Of a stretch of 64,000 nucleotides of DNA, positions 11,556 to 25,000 are shown piece after piece. Numbering within the stretch: the first letter of the stretch is position 1; each line of letters begins with the position of its first letter. The stretch spans positions 2,193,620 through 2,257,619 of the forward strand of contig JACDOX010000052.1 in NCBI GenBank assembly GCA_014549065.1, written 5' to 3'. Below the pieces are notes generated by a model, which was given only the letters and a program-made list of their open reading frames with translations, made no database searches and was not told the DNA's origin. The position numbers and the translations under genes are program-made. This stretch comes from Cardinalis cardinalis. Lineage: Eukaryota > Chordata > Aves > Passeriformes > Cardinalidae.

Positions 11556-12175
11556 CAAAAAGATAGTTGTGTCAGTTGTCTAGCAAAGCTGCTAGCCTAA
11601 CACAAAAAGTAGCTAATTATCATACTTCATCCCTGAAAAATAACACAGATCTGTTACATATAGAATCCTTGAAACATACAGTTTTTGGCTATTTTGTTTT
11701 TCAACAGCTAAAATCCAAATACCATCCAGTTTTTCTACCCCAAAATATCCCCTTTATGAAGAGGACATAGCTTCTCCAGACTTGGATGCATCTCCCAAGC
11801 TGCAAAGGTTTTCATGGATATCCTCCAACTGCATAAAAGATAGTTCATCCATTCTCTAAGCATCCTGCAGTAAATGTCATCAGGCCTACACTACTTAATA
11901 CTGCCTTAATTAGATTTTTCCTGACATTGCTAAATGCTTCACCTGAGTGAAATATCTAAGTTTTCTTTTCTGCAGCTGCATCTCAGCAGCTGCCACTATC
12001 TGACTCAATACTGCACAGANGTGATTCCATCTGCTGTGTTTAGCNGCAAGGTTTTGATAGCAAAGCCACTCCTCCCTGGTCTGTTAGTGTACCGCCTTGA
12101 ACTTTGAAATTTTATATTCATTTTCTCAATTATATTGGTTTTGTCTTCTTCAGTTCTTCTCTACCTTGTTGTTTT

Positions 12176-12205
12176 ATTAGTGTACTTGTCATTAGTGTAC
12201 TTGTC
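12176..12205 (+). repeat. 15-bp tandem duplication
   Basis: ATTAGTGTACTTGTC occurs twice in direct succession without a mismatch, followed by ATTAC, the start of a third unit. A perfect short duplication of this kind is probably recent slippage and likely polymorphic. Confidence 0.9.
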
Positions 12206-13803
12206 ATTACTTCTCATTTTTCTATTCTAATCTGAACCCATCAGTTGAAATATTAAGCAAGATCTTTATTCACAATAGATCCTAGTGACTGCCCTTCTGA
12301 TGGTGACAGAACAGTTCAAGCAGTGTCTGCCTTCTCAGGAATCTACATTTTTTTGACTTGTGTGTGTGTCTGTCGTGTTAGTCTTTGTTGTTATCCACAG
12401 GACAGTCTACTCTGTTTCCTGCCTACCAGCTGCACAGTTAGTCAGGCTTGATGGGAGAGGGTCACTGAATCAGTCAAATGCTAAAAGTCAAAATGTGCCT
12501 TAAGACCTGCCTCATGACAGTGCCACTGTTTACTTACTGACCTTCAGAGAAGTCAAGATTTGATGCTGCTTTGCTCCTCTTCTCCTNTGGCAGCATCCAG
12601 TAAGGATTCTTCTGAATTATTGTATCTACTCAATTTTTTTGTTGTATTGGGTGAGAGATGGTCCCAAATGAACCATCTCAACTGGTGAACTCCTAAACGG
12701 TCTGGGAGTTCATGCAAGCAAAGGTCAGTAGCAGATGCAGACTAATTCCTTTCTTGAATGTGTTGGCTCTCCTGTAAATATGTACGTTGATGTGAAACTG
12801 TTCACTAGAGAAAGAGAAAATGGTATCAGCCTTGAAACCTATTCCATATCCTGGATCTTACAGCTGCACAATGAGATTGATGCTCCACTACTCCTAGCTG
12901 TTGCAAACCTGAAGAGTTCTTTGATCCCNTGTGTCCTACACAACACCTGCCAGCTTTGTTATTCCTGGGTAGCAGGAATAGGACTCTGACACTGAGTGTC
13001 AACAGATTATCTGTATTTTAAAATAAAATAGAAAATTCTTTTATACCTTATTTTACTATCTTGGGAAGATGTAATTCTCCTTGAACCTTGGCAATTCTCA
13101 TGTTACCCTTGCATATGACTTCTGTGAGTTAGCAATTTTTCTCTGATCAGATGAGCTTTTTGTTCCATGTAAGTTATCAGCTTGTTTGGCACTTCACAGA
13201 TGGTAATTCAGGCTAGATCTCAATTAGGCAAGTTCTTTCCACACCCCCTTTGCTTGAAATCCTGACTCCTTGTAGTTTTATTGATTTGTATAGTCTTGTA
13301 CACTTCTGTACCAGCTCTGTATCAACTAGTCCTTTAACAAGTTGATTCTAATTAGTTCCCTTGATGAATGAAAGATTGCCTTTTGAAATTGAGAACTTCA
13401 TGGAAGGGGTATATGAATAAGTATAAATTATGCNGTAAAATCCAGCATGTCAGCCTCTCCACAGTAACCAGCCGTACCTTGCACCTGCCTAATCCTTCAC
13501 TAAGAATAAATTGATCTGACTCTACAATATGACCATAAGCAATATTGACTACTTTGCAAGTTTTCACTTCATTCCACTATAACTTGCATGCCAAGATTTA
13601 AATATCCTTCTTCATTTAATATTCCAGTGTAATTAATTTTTATTAACTCATAATTATATTCATACAATATTGTGATGTTATTTGCTCATTGGATTAAGAG
13701 ATATTTAATGTTGAATTTTGCAAAAACTGTCATCAGTGTCTACACATTACTATTTACTACTACTATTACATCTATTACCACATTACTAATTCTACTGTCT
13801 NTG

Positions 13804-14118
13804 TGTGGAAGAGGTTTTACAGCAACTTCTCTGAGCTAGAGAGAAGTTTGATAAGAGAATCCATGTTTACCCCTGAAAGAATTTCCTACCAAGGTCGTTG
13901 ACATGGAAACCTAGAATGAGAGAAGGATGAATAAGAGAAACCCNCAACTCTCTATTCCAATAAGCACTTTGTTTGTCTCTTCTGACCAATGAGTAAAGTG
14001 TAAACTTAGGAGTTTTTTAAGNGTGAATAAAAAGCATGCCTGCTAGAATAAGGATGGTTTTGAAGCCTTCTGAAAATGGAGTGTGTTTTTTTGTGTTGTC
14101 TCCATCTCAACTATGACA
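13804..14118 (+). mobile_element. Solo LTR, ERVK-like, plus strand
   Basis: It starts TGTGGAAG and ends CTATGACA. The flanks are TCTNTG (13798-13803) and TCTATG (14119-14124), a 6-bp target duplication if the N is A. Near its 3' part are an AATAAAAAG string (14026) that may serve as a TATA-type element and an AATAAG signal at 14047-14052, followed by a GT-rich tract (about 14075-14100) as expected downstream of a polyadenylation signal. It resembles LTRs I remember from songbirds. There is no internal region, so it is a solo LTR. The open frame at 14076-14258 overlaps its end and is not a gene. Confidence 0.75.
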
Positions 14119-17100
14119 TCTATGCATTGAAGCAACATAAAAAACCTAATATTTCTCGAATAATTAAATATATAGCTTCAACAATTTCATATAGAGCTAC
14201 AGCAAAATTCATTACAACCAAATGTGGTATTAGAATACCACAAAAATGCTCCGGTTAAAGTAAAATTTTTATTGATTCTTTACTCAAATTATATAAACCT
14301 GCAAAGATCTTTATCCCATTCTGTCTTGTTTCTTCAGTAGGTTGCTACAGTGTTCTTAACTCAATCTAACCTTTACATTTCATTTTTTTGTCCCTGTAGA
14401 ACAAAGGCTTTAAAAGTAGGAACAATGATTATCATTCTATCACATTTTAGTTACTCCTTTAATAAATCCCTTCATGTCATGCAATATTTCAAATTCTTCA
14501 ATGTCATTTCCTGGAAGAACCATTTAACAAGGATGGAATTCATATAACTACTGCTTTCAAAAATATTAATATAATTTTGGATGGTGTCTGGCCAACTAAT
14601 CAGGGAAATCTATCAACCCATTTGTTAAATTTTTTTACCAACTTTTCTCTCACATTAGCCCTNAATGTCTGTAATCTCTGAGCCTCATGATGAGAAGGTA
14701 GTTGGAATAGGCTTTTTCATTCATGCCTCCTAGGTATGTGAGCTGCTGCCAAGTGAGGGGAGATTGGTTTATGTGTAGTTTTATCTGTAGTGAGAGTCAG
14801 GATTGCTAAAGCTAGACTTAAAGCTAAATGAGAATAAGGCTGAGGAATTAGATTTCTTAACAAATTAGATTTCTAAATAAGTTATGACCACATCTTGTAG
14901 GTAAAGGAGCTAGTTCTTATCAGGATTAGAGACCTCACTGAACTCGGGCTCAGCACTGCGTGGCTGTAATTGTCAAACTGTGATTACTTGCTAGGAGAGC
15001 AGCTTTAAATGGGAAACAGTTTGGCTACCCCACTTATCAACATTGNTTAAGACCTCTGAACTATCTCTTTAGCTCTGCAATGACTGTGCATAGACAAAAA
15101 GGAAGGTGGCAAACAGAGATATCACCCCATAGCCCTTGAGTGTGCTGCAGACATAGTTAAACAATCTGCTCTCTGAATTGCCCTCGAGGGATATGTTTGT
15201 GCACATGGTATCTATATAAAGAAGATGAAATTAATCTGATTCTCAGGTTTCCTTTGCTTTGTGCATTCATCTTCATCAGGAGCAAGTGCAACATTCAGCT
15301 GAACCCAAGGAGAATTGTCCAAACCCAATTAGTACTCTAAAGGTGTGAAATTATTGCAAAAGCACCAGAGCAAGATTGGAAAAACATTTGACAGTTTGAA
15401 TCTGAAATAACACTAACCTGATGCTTAATGGGTATCTTTCACAGTGAAAGATTACTGGACAACTCTGTGATTCAATTATAACATTATCCTATTTGTATTA
15501 CAGGGAAAGCAGTTTAAATTACCCTTTCTGTGGCTAATACCCTTTCTGAACGCTGGAGCAATGTTCTTCATTACCACAAGGTGTCACTTTTACAACTGTT
15601 GGATGAACAATAAAGTTTAAAAGTAAAATACTAGATGGAATCNTTCCCTACTTTTTCCTGAAATTGCTATGCTAATTTCTCTAGTTTGCTTATTANATTT
15701 GGTATGAAAATTGAATTAGCTACATATTAGATCTGAGCAAACATCTCATGAGGAATAATATGTGTAGTTTAGTATCTGTTTCTGCTTTTGAAATTTTAGG
15801 AACAAGCTACANCTTCCTTACATTTGCTAATTATTTAGATTTTTATAATATTTGTGATATAATTAATATTACNCCAAATTTAGATATTGCACATTGGATA
15901 TTAGTTAGATAATTCTGCTAATAATTCTGCCCTTTGGCTAATCACTTGTGCATTTATAGAAGCATACCTTAGAATATTTTTAGATAAGGCTGTGACTACT
16001 GTTCTTTAAAAAAATTTCAGCAGTAATCCTTTTTTAATTTACTCAGTCTACAAATTCATAGACTCACATGCTCAGACTCACCTCNAGCTGACACAGAGCT
16101 GCAGCAGCCTCACCCCTGCTAGGCTACTGAATTCAGCAATCCCTGACAATTGCAATGAAAATTGTGTGTCCTAAGCTATTGTGGGTCAGTAAACACATCC
16201 CCATGAGCTTCAACACACTTCAAATAAAACATATCTGAAGTATTAAATAATTGCAGTTTATTTAAGATCATAGAAGAGCCTAAGTTATGTTTTAAGCACA
16301 CCTATCTAAATAGTTGCATGATTTAAAACTTAAAATTTCAGTCTAAACCAGAAAGACAAATTAAAGTATATTACTATTGCTGTTAATGTTAGAAAACTGA
16401 TAAAGGAAACAGGAAATATACAGAACTGTTTTCAGGGAAGGTCTTGGTCTTAAGTGGACTTGTTACAGCAACTTTAATGGAAAACCCCCAAATATTTAAT
16501 TGTAAGTGTTTGTTGTTTTTTTTTCCCTTGGTTTCTCACTCAAATTTAAAAAAAGCCTAAAAAAAACCCAATAAATTTTTTAAAGAATTTAAATATTCCT
16601 TTTTTTACTATCAACATAACTCATTAATCCTCTCACGGCATACTTTGTAAAATTATCAGCTACAGTGATACTTTTAACAAATCACGTATATCTATAACAT
16701 TTCTCATCAATTTTAATAAGCTGGTGCGATTTTATAATTGCCTTGTAATCACTAATGTGGTAAATATCAGTGCATTTCTACTTGGTAAATGCATTTCAGT
16801 TGCTTAAGAGAACATTTACTGTGACATCCTCTTTTATAAATCTGGAAGGCCTGTTCTTTCACTTATATAGAAGTAAAACCTGTTCATTATAATAAAACAT
16901 TTAACTTAAAAAAAACCCCACTATTATTTGTCTTGAGATGTGCCATTTCAGAAAAATTTGTTTCCAAATTTGATGGAAGCCTCTGAGGGAAAATGCAAAT
17001 TAAATGATACCTATCATAAAACATTTATGCATTTATAGTGAGTGTTTTTNAAAAAAAAACAAAATCAAGGAGCATCTCTCAAACAAAAGGAGGTCACAAG

Positions 17101-20100
17101 NACCAAGAGGAAACTGGTTAAGTTAGTTTTGCTAATCAGATATCTTGAATGCATTTTGGCATATTTTAAACCACTACTCCAGGGTGACTGAGATCCATAA
17201 ATGCACTGACAAAGACTTTGGGGAAATGAAATGAAACTGACAGTTTTTCCTTAAGTGATCATCTAAATTTAACCACAAAGGTCATTTAGCAATATGCACA
17301 TCTGCATAATGATACATAGCCTCAGACAACAGNCAGCTAATTCATAGATGAGTAGCTGGTTTCAAAATCTGGCTGACAAAGTAACTACTTCTAAGAGATT
17401 AAGCTATGAGTTCTAGAACGAAAAATAATTTCTCTTATTCTGCTGTCATTTCTCTTCTTTTTTACAGAAAGAAAAGTTATTTTTATTTTAAATCATGATG
17501 GTTTGTGGAGGTGTTGCTGGTGAGAAACTGATATTAAGTCTCAGACAACACCATGTGAAACTGTCTTTGAAAGGTCACAACCTTTTAATATTTCTGCAAT
17601 ACAAACACTCTGTTCCTGTAGGGTTCAATGCAATTCAATGCACAGTCTTAGTATATTATACATTATCAATAAATGCAAAAACAGTAAATTAGTAGATTAA
17701 ACCAGTGTATGTTGAAATTCCTCACTTATATGAGGAACTTATTACATATATGTTACATATTTCACAGGGTTATTTTGGAATAGATGGAGTGTGATTCTTG
17801 GACCAAATGCCTGTGATCCTAGAGCTATGAAGCCACGAGGCATTGTTACCAAACGCAGAGGAAATTATCACAAAATGTCTTAACTTATTAAAATTTGCAA
17901 AAATGCTGTTGTATCTTAGCTTTGATGAAGTTCACTGGAGAAATACAGGACCTACTGATTAAAATTCAAGCATGCATGTCAACTTTTCTCAGGATGAAAG
18001 TGTCCAGATCTTTGGTTGTAATTCATAGCAATATACACTTCATACCCAGTTACCCATTTACAACAATAGACAGGCAAGGAAAAGATAATTGGATACTGTC
18101 CTGTAGCATACTGATATATTAAATTTTCCAAATTATTTTTTTAATTATTGTGTTCTAACTTTGTGGATAGAACTGTCTGACTAATCCTTTTGTTTTAAAT
18201 TAAAGGAAAACAAATATAAATCCACTAACCTTCTTTCTCAATGAGCAGCAGTAGAAATTGTACAAAAAATTTCATGAAAGATTTTGGATTAATTTGCTTC
18301 TGTATTGTTTTTTACTAAGTGCAAACATGAATAGGACAATTAATTCAGGTTGCCATTTTTAGTTTATAAAAGAAAAAATTTGAATCAGAACATCTTCAAA
18401 AACACATAATAGCTTAGTGCTTTCAGATGTGAAGAACTGTCCATATTTGGACACTGACATTTTCCTTAACTTATATCAATCTTGTATCTATGGGAAAAAG
18501 ATTGCATGGGTAATTCAGGAAAAGAATGAAAGAAAACCATTAATGGCCTGGAAGATTTGATTTGGATATTTAAGAACATGTGGGTTAACATAAGCATGTG
18601 TGTCTTTGCTTAACAGTTACAAAGGATGTGGAAGAAACATGGGCATTTAAAATCTCTAAAAGCCAGGACTTCAAAAAGTGTTATTATTACTTGGGGTATA
18701 TCACCAGGATTAGAAATAATAGCTCAAAACTTCGGGGACAAATTTTGATCTACTATATGTGTAAAAATAATTTGTCAATAAAATATCGAGTAAATTACTT
18801 TTTTAGCCCAAGTATTCACTCGTATTGTCAACTGGAAAACTGGCAGATATAGTTGCCAGTGAACACCATTTCCATTATCTGACATATCCGTGATTTCTGC
18901 TGATGCTGAGAACTATCTTTTAGGGCAATCTGGTACCCTTTGAAGGATGAACTCATGTCAGCTCTCTATTTAGCACTTACTTTTAATATTTGGGTCTATC
19001 CTTTTTACTTCCTTAGGATAAGTTCTCTCTCTTCTTTTGACAGCAAAGAATAAAGGAGTCCATGGTGGTTGGTTACCTTTCAAGCAAATGTGTCCACATA
19101 AGCTTTTGCAGCTGTATTCCTGCTGAACAGTGAAGTTAGACATAAGCCAAGGACAGGCTCATGGTTCAGACTATTCCTCTTCTACTTTGCNTAAATAGTG
19201 GCCCAATACTGTCATCTGGTGCTTCTCTTCCTCCCTTCACACAGAGAACTCAGTCAGACTTTGATGTGCTTCAGAGATGAAGGACAGAGTAAATGGGGTT
19301 TTTTTCCATTTCAATACCTGTAAATTAAAATACGCTATTTAAAATATATTCATTAATTTAGCTGCATTTATTCTTAAATAATTCTTGAGCATGGGATTAG
19401 AATTGCAATGTATCTACATTAGTATGGTCAAAACATGCCAGTATTTCTACATTATCAAGCAGTTGCTCATATTTAGCTCTCTGCTGTGAGGATAAGTTCT
19501 CTGACATTTACCACACAATCTATACAGACACTACACAGGGAAGCATATAACATTCAAATCTATATCAATATGACTTAGCCACAATGGCTTCACTTTTTTT
19601 CCCTTCAAATGTTAATTTACATCCTCATGCCCTCCCACAATTTATTTCTTGCAGCAAGAATCAAAGAGGTTTTAAAAGACTGTTGCAAATATAAAATACT
19701 CACCACTAAACCATAATCCTTGCTCATCTGTGAGATATATACACTTCCAATTAAATGAAAAATTCAGCCTCAAGATCTTTCCTTCCTCTTCTAGCAAATT
19801 ATTTACACAGGGGTTTACCCACTAGTCTGTGGCTTTATTGGCGCTGCAAGTGCACTTTTATAAGTAATGCACTTATAAAAGTTGTTGCACCAGCATGTAA
19901 ACAGTGAAAACAGTGAGCAGCTGATGAAAAAAAATGCATAAATTAGAAAGACCTGACAGCTTTTTTCCTTACATCTTTCTCAGTAATTCTTATTTTAGAA
20001 CAGGCTCTAATAGGATAAATACTTTTCTTGAACTTAAGATTGTAACAGGTGCTCTCCTCTCAGGCTTGTTAAATCTCACAGCACAGACAGATTCTTGACT

Positions 20101-22000
20101 ATGAGCAAACTGGGACATCTGAACCTGAGCAAGCAAAACAGCTTTATATAACCAATCTGTTGATTCCATCAAAAGCAGAAATAATTTTAGCATATAGTGA
20201 GAATAAAATTACAAAAGGTAAATGTTGATTTTANTCCATTAAATTTTGTGAGAGCAGACCTATATGCACTTAGTCTTAATGTTGGGAGCATGAAGTAATA
20301 AACATGAGCTTTAAAAGGAAAGGAGGCTTTCATTTAGTAAATCTCTTAAAGTACTTTAGAGGCATGCACAAGATAAGAGAAATGCTCTTTTGAAATACAA
20401 TAAAAAGCTATTATAAGAATAGTGTATATGAATATTGAGACAGAAAAATCTATCTTGAAAAATATAAAATAGGTCAAAATATATATCATGGTGTAAATGA
20501 TACTTGNAATCCTAATATGAACACCACAAAGAAAAGTATAATGCAATTATACTGCATTTCTGCATTTCAAACTGCATTTCAAACCCCATTAAGTATGTAT
20601 TACATTCACTGAAGTCAATGGCAACAGTAAGATATTTACTTGTAACTCACAGTATCTTTGAATTTCATTTGCTTTTAATTTCTTGCTTTCTTGTGTTGCA
20701 ATTCTGCCACCAGCAAAAATTTTTGGTGACTACTGAATTTATCCATAAAGTATGATGTATTATATTTCATATCCAACAGATAAAAACCAATCACTGGAAT
20801 TACAATCCCCAGCATTCACACCCAAATTCCCAAAATCCGAGACTCACAGGAATTATTTCACTTTGGTATTTGTTCTTTTAAGTTTTAGATTTCTTTGTCT
20901 CTTTTCCAAGAAGAATATCTTTAACAACAGATGATCTATTGCTCCTGGTAATTAATATGAGTAATTGCAAGGCAGGTAGTTGAGTGCAAGTTAATTATGA
21001 TTTATCAGTAAGCAAAATTTAGATGAGATATACAAAGAATTCTTGGAAGACAGAATAGTAAATTGTCAATGTAGATAAAAAAACCCAAACCATAAGTCTT
21101 AACTGCTACAAATAATTTTGCATTTCTCTTTTACAGTAACTTCAGTTGCCTTTTTCATGTTTAATTTAGTACCATAGGTGGTTTTGTTTTAATCTCCAAC
21201 AGATAGAATTCCTATTATGTATTATAAATACCTCATTGGTTTGTATTTAAGCTTGTGTTCTCTTCTGTCTCTGATTCTACAAAAGAGGTAGAATTTTTCA
21301 AATATTATTTTATCTTTTCAATCTTTTCTGACCATTTATTCAATACATTTTTTTTCCTGTTCATTTATCTGGATTTTGCAGCAGGGAACTTACTGTAAGT
21401 ATTTTAAATGGAAATTATATACTGTGTCTGGAGCAGGATGTCAACCACTTCCATGTTTTGCTGTTGAGATTCTGCATTTATTGAACTTCCAACCCTTACC
21501 AAGTGCAACAGCAATGAACATATCTGAAGTCACTTACGCGACCTATTACTCTTTCATTTTTTGCTCAAATATATAAATTGGAAAACTCTGGACAAAAAGA
21601 AGACAGTGTGTGGTGAACATTTGCAGGTTCAGGCATTGGAGACAGACAAACTTGAAATATATATGTGATAAAGCAGCAAAATGGCACAGAGAAGAGAGAA
21701 AGCAATGAAAGTCTTCCTGAGGAAAGGCAGGTTTAAAAGTTTCCAACATACCAATCAGCACAGATATTTCTGATCCCTTCCTGAAATACTGCTGGCAAAT
21801 AGTTTATAGAAGTTAGAACATCTTCCTCTATGTGAAGCCCTCCATGTGTGTTGAAAAAAAGTCTCCAAATTTGTTTTAAAGGAAAGCAAAAATGCATTGA
21901 GAACCATATAGATGGAGGGGAAAGGTTTAAGGAAAGAGACAGCAAATTACCATGTATTGCATTGTTTTGACAAACAACTAAAATCCACATAATCAAAAAT
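14119..22000. other. AT-rich stretch, no gene or clear repeat
   Basis: About 8 kb without a defensible gene, LTR or CR1 copy. Tracts of A or T and short direct duplications occur (for example near 15530-15570), and one good hairpin lies at 19854-19882. Several frames of 60-90 codons (17495-17692, 17895-18122, 18598-18852, 19990-20193 minus, 21376-21576, 21733-22011 minus) show no domain, no biased third positions and no clear splice context. Unrecognised conserved non-coding elements could lie here, which only a cross-species alignment would show. Confidence 0.5.
19854..19882. repeat. Perfect 12-bp inverted repeat, 5-base loop
   Basis: The left arm ACTTTTATAAGT (19854-19865) and right arm ACTTATAAAAGT (19871-19882) are exact reverse complements around AATGC. 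It could fold as a short hairpin in DNA or RNA. It has no associated gene, and A/T-rich stems of this size arise readily by chance or slippage. Confidence 0.85.
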
Positions 22001-25000
22001 GAAAGTTGCATTGCACAAAATGTTGTTTACTGATTAAAAGCCATTATATTTGCTGCTATATCAAGATAATTTCTGACAAGACTGATTAGGAGAACAGTTC
22101 TACTCACTGATTTGCAGAAGATAGATGGGATCATTATGAANGTATAATTTTATTTCATATAAAAAGGCCAGAGAATATCTACCTATTATTGGGTAGATTA
22201 ATGATAATCCAAACAGCCTTTGACCAAAAAGAATTAATTAAATGTCATGGTTGGACAACCTTTTTCATCGATAGTTTATTAGGTAATTTTCATTTTATGT
22301 ATATTCAAATTAATAAAGTGGAAACTCACTTCTGAAGTTGATCAAAACTTGCAGTCAGCCTTGGAAACCTAGTTTGTCATTATTTCAACCCATGTTAATG
22401 CTTGTTTATGAACTGCAGCACCAACTTTAACAGATTTTGTGATAATACCCTCTGCAGGTGGAACTGGACATGAGCACAATTCCTCCAGCCTTGGGCTAGG
22501 AAGTCTTCCAAATGCAGGAGGAACAGGAAAGTATTGCCTNAATGTGCAAGAAAACTTTGAAATGCTTTATATATTTCAAGTCACAAAATGCTTATATCAG
22601 TGTGCATTTATTATAAACAATNGATTTATGCTGTACTGAAGAGGAGCTAGAGTTACAGCAATTTCATTTAAACAGGCAGCATACTTGGAAGTAAACCCCA
22701 CTGTCATCCACTCCGCTGAAAACACTGCGACAGTACCAGTAGTAGTGATTAAACATAATCTCATGTCTGAGTTGATTGAAACCTCCAACAATGAACATGC
22801 CACTGTGTGTTTCAGGAGGCTTCTGAAGATTATTCTAATGCTGCATTTCCTGGGACCTGATTAAAACTTAATTGAAGTTTTTGAAGGTGAAATGNTACAT
22901 TTCTGGATTTTCCCAAACTTACTTTTAGTTTTTCAGTATTTTTTTCCCTGTAGAAAATGTTAGCACCTACTACGAGCAAGACTCTGTCAAAGCTTAACAC
23001 ATCAGCTTAAATCTTCCTTNAAAAATGTTAGTTAGAAGATCAGCATCAATAAGGTGCTATCACATGGGACACCTGAGCTGGATTCATCTATGGAGAAACC
23101 TTCAACTGACCAATTCAATATCTACTTTTCCTCAGCTACAGCTGAGATTAGCAGCTGGCCATAGAAAAGATGCATTTAGTGGCATTTGAAGCTTAACATT
23201 CAGACCAAGCACTGTTTTTCTGAGCTTTTCAAATAGAGGAAATATGATTTAACTAAAGCAGAGCCTTTCATTGGAGACCTGTCCTAGAAGTCAGCATCAG
23301 GGATTCCACATGTCAGGACAGATAAACCCTCATCTATGCTGGCAGTTCTGAATCTGTTATTNATTTCCAAGGCACATGTCAGCTTTCAGATCCCATGAGC
23401 TGACTTCAGTGTATCTGCCCATATCTACTACCTGTTCCCAAGAGAATTTTAGCCCTTTCTAATCCTCCTTCCCTGTTTTCAGTGGGCCTGCTTCTCATCA
23501 AATGTACCAAACATAAGGCTGTTAAATACCACTTATGCATTCTATNAAACGCATGACTCCTGCTGTGTTACTGGCTCTCTGGAGATGTACACAGGCTGCA
23601 CTTCTCAGAACGACACAAGGCTCTGCAATTTTCTATGCCTACATCTGAAATGAGANGCTGAACCAATATAATAGATGGCTCCTAACAAAAACCAGCACTG
23701 TACTCCCTCATCTTTTCCAGGTTCTCATCCAGCCCCAAGGTGATCTCATGCTGTTATCTTCTAGTTTATCTAGGTGACTGAAAACTGCCCCCTGGACAAA
23801 GAAATAGATCCAGTCAGTTGGCAGTGGGACAGGAGAGATTGGTGTGAGCTTCCTGGGTTGTCATCAGTGAATTCTTAGATCAGCGGGGCCAGTCTTAGAT
23901 ACTGACACCAAGAAAACAAGTTTCTTTTTTCAGTTTCTCCTTGGCTCTTGTATTTTAATCTGTGCCCATTGTCTCTTCTCCTCTCACTGGACGCTGCTGA
24001 GAATTTACATCTTCCCATTTGGTATCAATAGAATCTGGTTGGTTAATTGCATGGTCTGTCTTGCCCATATTGTTGTGTGACTTTCTTGCCAATACAGTCC
24101 AATTCTGTTCCTTTATATACTAAAATTTTACTTCTCAAAAGTCTTACCCCACAAAAATCACACTTTCTTTTTACTATGGAAAAAAATAGAATGGTTTGCT
24201 TCCTAAATGTTTATTCACAAAAGATATCAGTAATATCAGTAAAAGGCTTGTAGGACTGAAAAATCGCTGTTGTCAAAGGCATAGGCTATTTGAGTGTGAT
24301 AGAAATATCTGACAAATTTGAAAAAACCAAATTCCCTTTTGTATACTTGTTTTCACAGCTCCTTAACAGATTATTCTCCTATGTTTTCCCATTATAGAGA
24401 GCTGTTTATCAAAAATTTCGATACTTTTGTCCTATGACTGCTCTTCCAGTGTGACATCTTCTGGTTTCATAATATTTGAATTTGGTCAGATGTTTTTAAT
24501 CACACCACTTTTTTCCTGAACTCTGTATGTGGCTGCATCTGTATCTCAGGAGATACTTGCTCTGTACAAGAGACCATATGCTTATTTTTCTTTATTTTCT
24601 TCAATGACACCTTTAAGACAGGCTAAAGATAGACAGACAAATACACAATTTGACAATTGTATGCATGATGCTCATATATTACAGCATTCTGCAGAAGACC
24701 AGAAAATGAAAAGTTCTTCCCAATAACTATGAAAATCTGTCAAAGGGACAATTTTAGACTGAGGTGATTGGGCAGATGCCAGGCAAAAATAGTACTATAA
24801 ATTTCACAGTGGCACTGGCTTTTAAGCTGCCTGGATTTTACACTCAAAAGATCAGTCCCTTACACAAATTCAACTTCTTCTATGTGTATTTACAATGGAA
24901 AATTGAAATTTTTGCACCANTGGGGCTGCATAAACANTGGAAAGAAAAAATATTTTNATAACATCACTTAGCTTAACTGCATAGACATTGAGTATTTTGT

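Larger units (their letters stand above)
10721..13803. other. AT-rich stretch with small tandem duplications
   Basis: No gene is supported. Two short tandem repeats can be seen: three copies of an 18-bp unit at 11496-11555 and two copies of a 15-bp unit at 12176-12205. A run rich in TAC/ATT triplets (about 13741-13797) precedes the LTR at 13804. The open frames at 11567-11770, 12735-12989 and 13352-13567 show no family features, and the last two contain Ns. Confidence 0.55.

Noticed and set aside
17440..17692. Pyrimidine tract with ACAG before a 65-codon open frame, resembling an exon
   Set aside because: No donor site, homology or codon bias was found. Such tracts are frequent in AT-rich DNA.
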